A stretch of DNA of 6,956 nt, taken from Syntrophaceae bacterium (GTDB lineage: Bacteria > Desulfobacterota > SM23-61). The notes under the pieces were generated by a model. That model searched no databases, was not told the origin of the DNA, and worked only from the letters and a program-made list of their open reading frames with translations. Below are positions 1 through 4,980 of this stretch, piece after piece. The stretch spans positions 2,462 through 9,417 of the forward strand of contig PMCE01000250.1 in the NCBI GenBank assembly GCA_003154025.1, written 5' to 3'. Both the position numbers and the translations under genes were made by a program. Positions within the stretch are counted from its first letter, which is position 1. Each line of letters starts with the position of its first letter.

Positions 1-332
1 GAGCGTTTCAGGGGGTAGAGCAGGCGGTCGGGGTCATACAGAGTGTTGATCCCCGCATGGCCTCGGGAACAGAGTTTCCCCCGGCTGTTGGGGTGTTTGG
101 GATTGCCCACAATCTTCTCCAGCCGCCCGTCCTGGATCTCCCCCCGGATCCCGCAACCGGCCGGGCAGAGCAGGCAGGTGCTGGCCACCGAGGCGGCTTT
201 TCCCGCGGTGCGGACCACCTTCCGCGGCACTTCCCCCGGAGGGCTGAAACAGCCGGCGAGAGATCCGCCAAGGCCGGCCACGGCGGCGCTGCTGAATCCG
301 ATCTTCAAAAAATCACGTCGCGTTATCTTCAT
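1..332 (-). CDS. Molybdopterin oxidoreductase catalytic subunit, N-terminal part (Tat-exported, PsrA/PhsA-like)
   Basis: Partial gene: the first 110 codons are present and the rest lies beyond the left edge. The reading begins at ATG 332, preceded by AAGGAG six bases upstream. Residues 4-10 are a twin-arginine motif (TRRDFLK), followed by a hydrophobic stretch ending in a lipobox-like LAGC (Cys28), so the protein is probably exported folded and perhaps lipid-anchored. Cys53, Cys56, Cys60 and Cys88 form the CX2CX3CX27C motif that binds a 4Fe-4S cluster in the DMSO-reductase superfamily. The segment after it (SRGHAG, then LYDPDRLLYPLKR) is typical of polysulfide/thiosulfate/tetrathionate reductase-type catalytic subunits. 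The gene follows the NrfD-type membrane subunit by 18 bp, so the two likely form one quinone-linked periplasmic enzyme. The substrate cannot be told from the N-terminus, and the molybdenum-ligand region is not visible. Confidence 0.9.
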   Translation of the reverse strand, partial: MKITRRDFLKIGFSSAAVAGLGGSLAGCFSPPGEVPRKVVRTAGKAASVASTCLLCPAGCGIRGEIQDGRLEKIVGNPKHPNSRGKLCSRGHAGINTLYDPDRLLYPLKR

Positions 333-350
333 GGAAAGCTCCTTAAGACC

Positions 351-1247
351 TCAAACCAGGGGAAGGAACTCGCCCCCCAGAACCACGACATACCGCATGA
401 AAAAGATCCCCACCACGACCAGGATGGAGGCCAGGGTAATGGTTTTCAAGTTGCGGAAACGGGGGACCAGAAGGATAAACGCGGGGATGATCTTCCCCAT
501 CACGTTCTCGATCCAGATGAAGTAAAAGCTGAATTTCCCCTGCAGGATCAGATGGGCCGCTTCCTGCGCGTCCGCATGGGAGACCAGGAGGACCAGGACA
601 TCGCTCATGACCAGGAAGAGGTCGATGAGGATCATGGCCGCCAGCATCTTCCCCAGCCCGAAGACCAGCTCCTGGTTGACGGCCTTTTCTTTGGAGAAGA
701 ATCTGTCTTTGATCATGGAGATGAGGATCATCAGGGCGATCCCCGAAACCATGGCCGAAACCAGGAAGAGGAAGGGCATCAAAGCCGTGTTCCAGAGGGC
801 CCGTGCCTTCCCCAACGCCAGGATGAATCCCGTGTACCCGTGGACGAAGACGGCCAGGGGGATCCCGATGGTCCCGAAGAGGCGGGTCAGGCGCTTATTC
901 CCCTTGAACATGAAATAGCCGTAAATGATGCAGTTGATCGGGTAAAGGGTCAGGAGAAAAGACCCCCAGGTGATCGGCGAAGTGGGGTTCAGGTGGGCGA
1001 AGAGATGCCAGACCTTAAAAGGCTGGCCCACGTGAGCCAGCAGGGCCAGCGGAGCCATGACCAGGAACAGGGTCGCTAGGATCGCCCCGATCTTCCCGAT
1101 GGGCTTGAACTTCTCCATCCCGAAGACAAAGGCCATGGTGGAGAGAACGAAGGATCCGGCGCTCAAACCGGTGAGGTAGAAATAGACGGCGATGAGCACC
1201 CCAAAGGTCTCCTGGGGAGAAACATTGTAAAGGACGCTGAAGTCCAT
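351..1247 (-). CDS. nrfD: NrfD/PsrC-family quinone-interacting membrane subunit
   Basis: A 298-residue integral membrane protein, the usual size of the NrfD/PsrC family. Eight hydrophobic segments can be seen at roughly 14-42, 50-73, 93-114, 122-146, 151-180, 197-224, 238-262 and 267-292, as in PsrC. Family-like stretches include HVGQPFKVWHLF followed by NPTSPITWGSF (72-97) and YTGFILALGKARALWNT (138-154). In this family the protein anchors a periplasmic molybdopterin/iron-sulfur enzyme and exchanges electrons with the quinone pool. The start ATG has GGAGG seven bases upstream. The molybdopterin subunit follows 18 bp after the stop, so they are surely cotranscribed. No 4Fe-4S ferredoxin-type subunit lies before or between the two; it may follow the catalytic gene outside the window. 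Read-through from the upstream atp genes across a 251-bp gap is possible. The symbol is a family label; the specific complex is unknown. Confidence 0.9.
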   Translation of the reverse strand: MDFSVLYNVSPQETFGVLIAVYFYLTGLSAGSFVLSTMAFVFGMEKFKPIGKIGAILATLFLVMAPLALLAHVGQPFKVWHLFAHLNPTSPITWGSFLLTLYPINCIIYGYFMFKGNKRLTRLFGTIGIPLAVFVHGYTGFILALGKARALWNTALMPFLFLVSAMVSGIALMILISMIKDRFFSKEKAVNQELVFGLGKMLAAMILIDLFLVMSDVLVLLVSHADAQEAAHLILQGKFSFYFIWIENVMGKIIPAFILLVPRFRNLKTITLASILVVVGIFFMRYVVVLGGEFLPLV

Positions 1248-1348
1248 CGCATTCCCTCCTATCGGTCTTCAGGGTATGCCCATTCCGGCGAGGCCATGGG
1301 TTCCGGGAACGGGGACGATCTCGAGCTTGGTTCCTGGACCGAACTGGT

Positions 1349-1372
1349 GGCTAAAATCCCTCCCCTTTAGCC
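1349..1372. other. Inverted repeat in the atpE-nrfD gap
   Basis: A perfect 7-bp inverted repeat (GGCTAAA at 1349-1355 and TTTAGCC at 1366-1372) encloses a 10-base loop. Read on the minus strand, the loop is GGGGAGGGAT, which resembles a ribosome-binding site. No run of T follows on either strand, so it is not a standard intrinsic terminator. It may mark an mRNA processing or stability structure between the Fo genes and the nrfD module. The rest of the gap (1248-1498) holds no recognisable gene and no convincing promoter. Confidence 0.4.
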
Positions 1373-1498
1373 CGTGGGGGTCATTCCGGTTTTCCCAGAT
1401 TCGGGCTTGGGCGGAATAGATCCCGGACCCAGAACGTTTCCCTCCAGGGTCTCCAGAGGAATCCCGATGGATCCGGGTCAATGTGAAGTGAAAGGCGC

Positions 1499-1822
1499 TT
1501 ACAGCTTGGCGTACAGCAAAATGGAAATGACCAGCGCGTAAATCACCAGGGATTCGATCAGGGCCAGACCGACGATCATGGGGATGAAGATCTTGGGCTG
1601 GGCTTCCGGGTTCCGGGCGATGCCCTCCAGGCCTTTGGAGATGGCGATGCCCTGCCCGATCCCCCCTCCCATGGCGGCAATGCCGATGGCCAGGCCGCAT
1701 GCCAGGCCGATGAATTTCTTGGCCTCCTGGCCCAGGCCCTCCTCGGCGGCAAAGGCCCAGGATGCAAAGGTCAGGCTCAGTAACAAAGTCAAGGCAAAGA
1801 CCCACGTCGTTCTTCTTCTCAT
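1499..1822 (-). CDS. atpE: ATP synthase Fo subunit c, with signal-peptide-like extension
   Basis: Subunit c forms the rotating ring of Fo that carries ions across the membrane. The 107-residue product is longer than the usual 70-90 because residues 1-25 look like a signal peptide: MRRR, a hydrophobic core, then an AFA/AEEG cleavage-like site. The mature part is a classic hairpin: helix 1 with the glycine-rich GGGIGQGIA (52-60), the polar loop ARNPEAQPK (69-77), and helix 2 with the ion-binding Glu90. Gln57, Glu90, Ser91 and Tyr95 fall at the spacing of Gln32, Glu65, Ser66 and Tyr70 of the Na+-binding Ilyobacter ring (33 residues between Gln and Glu), but the Thr67 position is Leu92. GGGAGG lies nine bases before the ATG. 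The gene follows atpB by 43 bp and is the last of the Fo cluster; no b-subunit or F1 gene follows. Confidence 0.96.
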   Translation of the reverse strand: MRRRTTWVFALTLLLSLTFASWAFAAEEGLGQEAKKFIGLACGLAIGIAAMGGGIGQGIAISKGLEGIARNPEAQPKIFIPMIVGLALIESLVIYALVISILLYAKL

Positions 1823-1865
1823 TCTCCCATACCTCCCGTTCGTTGGAATTCAACCTTATTAGGTT

Positions 1866-2582
1866 TTAATGTTCGGACTCCTCAACTGCCAAGGAGATGT
1901 AGATCATGGAAAGCAGCGCGAAGATAAACGTCTGAATAAGCGAGACGAAAACCCCCAGAAAAAGGGAAAGGGGGGACAGAAACAGGGGCAAGAATAAAGG
2001 GGCTGCCAGGGTCAGAGCAAGGAGCATGTGGTCAGCCATAATATTCCCAAATAGACGCATGGAGAGAGAAAGAATCCGGGCCAGGTGACTGATGATTTCG
2101 ATGGGCAGCATCAAGGGGGCGAGCCACAGGACCGGGCCGAGAAAATGTTTGAGGTACTTGAACCCATGAGTCTTCACACCGTAGTAATGGGTGGCAAAAA
2201 AGATGACCAGGGCGCAGGCCAGGGTGGTATTCAGGTTGTCCGTGGGAGGCAGAAAGCCCGGGACCAGGCCGAGGAGGTTGGAGAAGAGGATGAAAAACGC
2301 CAGGGTGCCGATGAGCGGGAGAAACTCCCGCCCCCGGTGGCCGATGATGTCATCGAGGAACTTCATTATCATCTCGGTGAAGATCTCGAAGAAATTCCGG
2401 ACCGTGAGCCGGTCGGAGGGGATGAGGGCCTCTTTTTTCGGCCCGGAGGCCACCCTCTGAAACCCCATGTAGGCCAGCCCGCAGAGAAGGATCAAGACCA
2501 AAAGCCCCATGGAAACCTGGTGCTGCAGGTCCCCGATAAAGGGGATGTAATGGAACCAGGTAAAGGGGGTGTGTTCGGCCAT
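1866..2582 (-). CDS. atpB: ATP synthase Fo subunit a
   Basis: Subunit a is the stator channel that passes ions to and from the c ring. With the chosen start the protein has 238 residues. The signature helix LSLSMRLFGNIMADH contains the essential arginine (Arg176, equivalent to E. coli Arg210), and the C-terminal helix LIQTFIFALLSMIYISLA carries Gln217, equivalent to E. coli Gln252. SNLLGLVPGFLPPTDN (101-116) is also typical. Two in-frame ATGs exist, at 2588 and 2582. The second is preferred because GGGAG sits seven bases before it, while only one base separates it from the first. The second ATG also overlaps the atpI stop as TAATG, indicating translational coupling. Using 2588 would add Met-Val. 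The gene is followed by atpE after 43 bp. Confidence 0.96.
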   Translation of the reverse strand: MAEHTPFTWFHYIPFIGDLQHQVSMGLLVLILLCGLAYMGFQRVASGPKKEALIPSDRLTVRNFFEIFTEMIMKFLDDIIGHRGREFLPLIGTLAFFILFSNLLGLVPGFLPPTDNLNTTLACALVIFFATHYYGVKTHGFKYLKHFLGPVLWLAPLMLPIEIISHLARILSLSMRLFGNIMADHMLLALTLAAPLFLPLFLSPLSLFLGVFVSLIQTFIFALLSMIYISLAVEESEH

Positions 2583-3007
2583 TACCATGCTCCCTTTCTA
2601 TTCGCTTTTTTCGCCTTAAAGGATTGTCTAACGACCTCGAACACGATTCCTAACACCAAGGTAGAGATTCCGATCACCAAAGCCAACGGGTTTACCCGAA
2701 CGAAGCGGATCACCAGGAAGATGACCAGCAGCAAGGCAAAGAACTTTCCCACCAGTTGAAAGAGGGAGTATTTCTTGTGGGCGAAGACATACCCGCTCAG
2801 GATGTGTCGCAGCCAGCGAAAATTGAGCAGGGCGATTCCCCCGCCCAGGATCAGCCCCAGCGAAACGGCCCAGCTTTGAAACCAGAGACTCGCCAGGAGG
2901 AAAAGGACCAGGATCTGGGCGCTGCGCTTCTCGATGGAGAATAACTTCCGGGCTTCCTCCTGCCCCGCCGATGGGGGGAGATTACTTTTTTCTTTCTCCT
3001 TTGTCAA
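2582..3007 (-). CDS. atpI: ATP synthase subunit I (AtpI family)
   Basis: A small membrane protein of the ATP synthase I family, which is placed ahead of the Fo genes and is thought to assist c-ring assembly. After a charged N-terminus and the family-like SIEKRSAQ, there are about four hydrophobic segments, including LGLILGGGIALLNFRWL, KFFALLLVIFLVIRF and NPLALVIGISTLVLGIVF. No ATG or GTG gives a suitable start. I chose TTG 3007 (141 residues), which overlaps the end of atpZ by 26 bp and would be translationally coupled; only a weak purine-rich AAGAGA precedes it. The frame is open further back to another TTG at 3049 (155 residues), but that extension lies wholly inside atpZ and has no ribosome-binding site. 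The stop overlaps the atpB start. Family assignment rests on position, length and membrane pattern, and is good; the exact start is not. Confidence 0.85.
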   Translation of the reverse strand: MTKEKEKSNLPPSAGQEEARKLFSIEKRSAQILVLFLLASLWFQSWAVSLGLILGGGIALLNFRWLRHILSGYVFAHKKYSLFQLVGKFFALLLVIFLVIRFVRVNPLALVIGISTLVLGIVFEVVRQSFKAKKANRKGAW

Positions 3008-3242
3008 TCTCTTTTGCCAGGGAGAATAGGCTGCGAAACCCGGCGGCAATACCCAGAAACAGGAAAATCATTGTGAGCCATGGTTTGGTGTGGAGGTATC
3101 GGTCCAGATAATATCCAATCGCCAATCCGATGGCCACGGAGAGGCCCATCTCCAGGCCAATGGCGCTGTAGCGCGCAAACTGACGGTAAAATTTCTTCTT
3201 ATCTTCCTCCATTGGATCCAGGTCCCCAGCGGGCTCGGTCAC
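2982..3242 (-). CDS. atpZ: AtpZ/AtpI-type small membrane protein, first gene of the Fo cluster
   Basis: An 86-residue protein with two membrane helices (about 29-50 and 55-77). The helix-loop-helix core, IGLAIGYYLDRYLHTKPWLT then FLGIAAGFRSLF, is characteristic of the AtpZ (ATPase gene 1) family found at the head of atp operons. AtpZ and AtpI together have been linked to Mg2+/Ca2+ supply or c-ring assembly in Bacillus. The frame opens at GTG 3242, directly after an in-frame TGA. An internal ATG at 3212 (76 residues, beginning MEEDKKKFYRQF) better matches the usual family length and has GGGGA about ten bases upstream, so it may be the true start. The gene is the first of the minus-strand Fo transcript, about 80 bases from the inferred promoter, and overlaps atpI by 26 bp. 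Confidence 0.88.
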   Translation of the reverse strand: MTEPAGDLDPMEEDKKKFYRQFARYSAIGLEMGLSVAIGLAIGYYLDRYLHTKPWLTMIFLFLGIAAGFRSLFSLAKEIDKGERKK

Positions 3243-3305
3243 TCATCATACCAGGTTCCCGGGTCCAATCCAACTTCCTTCGTCGGCCTCCCTTTTGACC
3301 CTTGA

Positions 3306-3323
3306 TGAATGAATATTCATTCA
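3306..3323. promoter_or_regulatory. FadR-box-like 18-bp palindromic operator
   Basis: TGAATGAATATTCATTCA is a perfect 18-bp palindrome. It fits the consensus recalled for the TetR-family, acyl-CoA-responsive FadR of Bacillus (TGAATGA-N-TA-N-TCATTCA) at every fixed position. It starts about six bases downstream of the inferred -10 element of the atpZ promoter, so it would cover the transcription start. A protein bound there should block initiation. The regulator is not encoded in this window, and its identity is inference. Confidence 0.65.
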
Positions 3324-3328
3324 AAGGT

Positions 3329-3358
3329 TTACTAGCATATCCCCAAAAAAATTGTCAA
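3329..3358 (-). promoter_or_regulatory. Sigma-70-type promoter for atpZIBE
   Basis: On the minus strand a perfect -35 TTGACA (3358-3353) is followed after 18 bases by TAGTAA (3334-3329), which is preceded by TGC, making an extended -10 (TGCTAGTAA). The hexamer itself is weak (three of six consensus bases), but the extended -10 and ideal -35 compensate. The start should fall near 3322, inside the palindrome, giving a leader of about 80 bases to atpZ. Confidence 0.6.
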
Positions 3359-3760
3359 GGAGTATTTTGGAAAGCCCCCCTCCGGGCATAAGATTTTTTC
3401 TCGGTCTAAGGCCCTGAAATTAAAACCTATCCTTTTAAACTATGTCCCCGAAGCCGTGAAAAAAATCAGGACCTGGGAAATTGGGGAACCTACCCGGGAG
3501 AAGCTTTTCCCTGGGCCGGTTGAATTTCTTCACAGCTTCCCCGCAATCAAGGGGGGCGCCCAACGGAGCGAAAAGGAGAGGCGCTTGCTCAGGCCGCTTA
3601 GGAGTCAAATGTTCGTCCATCCAAAGTATTCTTCGATCGCTCTCCCTGGCATGGATAAAACCATGGGTCTTTCCCGGGACTCGATCCTTGCCCCAAGGGA
3701 CGAATAGCCGGGAAACGATTCCCTTCTTACAGGTTGCCCACGGGCCGCTTCGGAAACGTT
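3359..3760. other. Intergenic stretch with several inverted repeats, no recognised gene
   Basis: This stretch lies between the atpZ promoter and the end of the ahbB-like gene. Short open frames exist on both strands, but they overlap one another, lack ribosome-binding sites and resemble no family I know. Several hairpin-capable repeats occur: 3493-3515 (nine pairs with one bulged base), 3650-3665 (CATGG/CCATG), 3686-3698 (CCTTG/CAAGG) and 3710-3723 (GGGAA/TTCCC). None has a following T run that would make it a clear terminator for the ahbB-like gene. It could be a structured 3' region, a dispersed intergenic repeat or a decayed gene. Confidence 0.45.
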
Positions 3761-4237
3761 TTAAAAATAAGTCATGCTCGATTTCTTGTGCTCACGCTTG
3801 GAAAAAAGAAGCCGGTAAGCCCTGGTCCCCGTCTTCTTCGCAATTTCGCCGGCAATCCGACGGCAATCCTCTTCATCCCGGCCGTGAATCATGGTATACA
3901 GGTTGAAGGGCCATTCCGGAAGGGGGTCACGGAGGTAACAGTGACTGACGGCAGGAAAGGAGATCATCTCCCGGCTCACCCGGGGGATTTGGTCTTCCCG
4001 GACCTTCCACACCGCCATGGCGTTTCCCTGGTAGCCGGCCTTCTGATGGCGCAGAATAGCCCCGAACCGTCGGATCAGTCCCCGGCGGACGAATCCCCGG
4101 ATCCGGTGCAGAAGGACTTCTTCTTTCCAGCCGGCCTTCCGCCCCACCTGGGCGAAGGGGGTCAGATCCAGGGGCAGGTCCCCCTGGATCTGTGCCAAAA
4201 GCCGTTTATCCCTTGAGGAGAGTGATTCATTCTTCAT
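3761..4237 (-). CDS. ahbB: Siroheme decarboxylase subunit, AhbB-like (Lrp/AsnC fold)
   Basis: AhbA and AhbB form a heterodimer that removes two acetate carboxyl groups from siroheme to give 12,18-didecarboxysiroheme, the first step of the alternative haem pathway in sulfate reducers and archaea. The 158-residue product has an AsnC-like winged-helix region (about 6-62, SSRDKRLLAQIQ to GLIRRFGAILRH) and an effector-like ferredoxin-fold domain. The diagnostic stretch AVSHCYLRDPLPEWPFNLY (96-114) and the C-terminal HKKSSMTYF fit AhbB better than AhbA, though the paralogues are easily confused. The start chosen is ATG 4237, with AGGGG six bases upstream. The frame remains open to ATG 4285, but an apparent promoter overlaps that extension, and ATG 4285 lacks a ribosome-binding site. 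No partner subunit or other haem gene lies next to it. NirD/L/G/H-type homologues for haem d1 are a less likely alternative. Confidence 0.85.
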   Translation of the reverse strand: MKNESLSSRDKRLLAQIQGDLPLDLTPFAQVGRKAGWKEEVLLHRIRGFVRRGLIRRFGAILRHQKAGYQGNAMAVWKVREDQIPRVSREMISFPAVSHCYLRDPLPEWPFNLYTMIHGRDEEDCRRIAGEIAKKTGTRAYRLLFSKREHKKSSMTYF

Positions 4238-4275
4238 TGAATACCCCTGTCCCATCCTTCGAACCAGGGTTATGA

Positions 4276-4305
4276 TGTATACCATAGAAAAAAAATGGCG
4301 GTCAA
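4276..4305 (-). promoter_or_regulatory. Sigma-70-type promoter for the ahbB-like gene
   Basis: On the minus strand TTGACC (4305-4300) is followed after 18 bases, including eight T, by TATACA (4281-4276). TGG precedes the -10, giving an extended -10 element. Transcription should start near 4269, leaving about 32 bases of leader before ATG 4237. This argues against the upstream ATG at 4285, which would lie upstream of the transcript start. Confidence 0.65.
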
Positions 4306-4431
4306 CATATTGTTATTTGAATGCCCGAAGAACCCTCGGCGGGGCTGGAGGTGTGCCGTCCGGGGCGGGAAGACGGAAAATCAGAATTGCTTCCGGTCGG
4401 TGATAAGTCGTTTTCCCGCGATAAAAAAAGC

Positions 4432-4460
4432 TTGACAAGGGATGGCTTCTTTTGTTAAAT
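4432..4460 (+). promoter_or_regulatory. Sigma-70-type promoter upstream of nuoA
   Basis: A perfect -35 TTGACA (4432-4437) is separated by 17 bases from TTAAAT (4455-4460), which matches four of six consensus -10 bases including the last three. It points toward nuoA with a leader of about 157 bases. It is divergent from the ahbB promoter, whose -35 is about 125 bp away. The remainder of 4306-4623 has no gene. Confidence 0.6.
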
Positions 4461-4464
4461 CATT

Positions 4465-4503
4465 GGCCCGAACCCGCCTTTAAATTTGGGGTTGCCTTTT
4501 TTT
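4465..4503 (+). terminator. Intrinsic-terminator-like hairpin in the nuo leader
   Basis: GGC at 4465-4467 and AACCC at 4471-4475 can pair with GGGTT at 4489-4493 and GCC at 4494-4496, giving eight pairs with a three-base bulge (CCG) on the 5' side. Seven T follow directly (4497-4503). This is the shape of a rho-independent terminator. It begins at or just before the inferred start of transcripts from the 4432-4460 promoter and is about 120 bases ahead of nuoA, so it could act as an attenuator. No gene lies upstream on this strand for it to terminate. Confidence 0.45.
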
Positions 4504-4623
4504 CAAAAATATTATAAATCACTTTCTGGATGATGATTCGGGGATTTTGCTTAGCTCTCAGCATTTCTGTGCGCTTCCTTGATTCCCTCCCGGGAAAATT
4601 TCCGTCAGAAGGGGAATGAATCC

Positions 4624-4980
4624 ATGTTGATCGACTACCTCCCCATCTTTATCTTCTTCGCGGTCGCCGTGGGGTTTGCCCTGTTCGTGATCGTGGCCTC
4701 CTCCTTTCTCGGCAAGAAAAAGATCACCCCGCAAAAAATGCTTCCCTACGAATGCGGGATGGACCCCATCGGACAGGCCCGCAAGCCCTTCTCGGTGAAA
4801 TTTTACATCATCGCCATGCTTTTCATCATCTTCGACATCGAAGCCGTCTTCATCTATCCCTGGGCCGTGATCTTCCGGGATCTGAAGATTTTTGGGCTCG
4901 TGGAGATGGCCGTCTTCGTGGCCATCCTCCTCGTGGGCTTCATCTACGTCTGGAAAAAAGGAGCCCTGGAATGGGAATAG
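4624..4980 (+). CDS. nuoA: NADH-quinone oxidoreductase (complex I) subunit A
   Basis: Membrane subunit at the junction of the hydrophilic and membrane arms of complex I, lining the quinone chamber. The 118-residue product has three membrane helices (about 6-28, 60-82 and 94-112). The loop after the first helix carries the family signature [22 protein letters not shown] (40-61) with Cys44 at the place of the ND3 loop cysteine, and the second helix carries the conserved acidic pair in FDIEAVF (Asp71, Glu73). The chosen ATG has AGGGG nine bases upstream. An upstream in-frame TTG at 4579 is rejected because family members begin close to this ATG. First gene of the nuo operon; its end overlaps nuoB by 10 bp. 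Confidence 0.96.
   Translation: MLIDYLPIFIFFAVAVGFALFVIVASSFLGKKKITPQKMLPYECGMDPIGQARKPFSVKFYIIAMLFIIFDIEAVFIYPWAVIFRDLKIFGLVEMAVFVAILLVGFIYVWKKGALEWE

Noticed and set aside
57..1079. Long plus-strand open frame of 340 codons opposite nrfD
   Set aside because: Its product is a low-complexity run of Asp, Gln, Glu and His typical of the antisense of a hydrophobic membrane gene; the minus-strand NrfD is clearly real.
1271..1309. Possible 12-codon leader peptide before nrfD, ending at a TAG that overlaps the nrfD ribosome-binding site
   Set aside because: Its start has only a weak GGA upstream and the product has no run of regulatory codons; too short to support.
1269..1853. Minus-strand frame of 194 codons overlapping atpE and the following gap
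   Set aside because: Most of it is a shifted reading of atpE. A stretch FGPGTKLEI near its end resembles an antibody light-chain J segment, but this is chance in a shadow frame.
2085..2759. Plus-strand frame of 224 codons opposite atpB and atpI
   Set aside because: Antisense shadow of two well-supported membrane protein genes, with a charged low-complexity product.
3370..3395. GCCC/GGGC stem followed by a T run at about 3375-3400
   Set aside because: The stem has only four pairs and no gene on the plus strand ends before it.
3435..3707. Overlapping small open frames on both strands in the atpZ-ahbB gap
   Set aside because: No ribosome-binding sites, conflicting frames and no recognisable domain.
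4492..4518. Second nuo promoter using TTGCCT and TATAAA
   Set aside because: The spacer is only 15 bases and the -35 lies in the terminator-like hairpin and its T run; plausible but not supportable from sequence alone.
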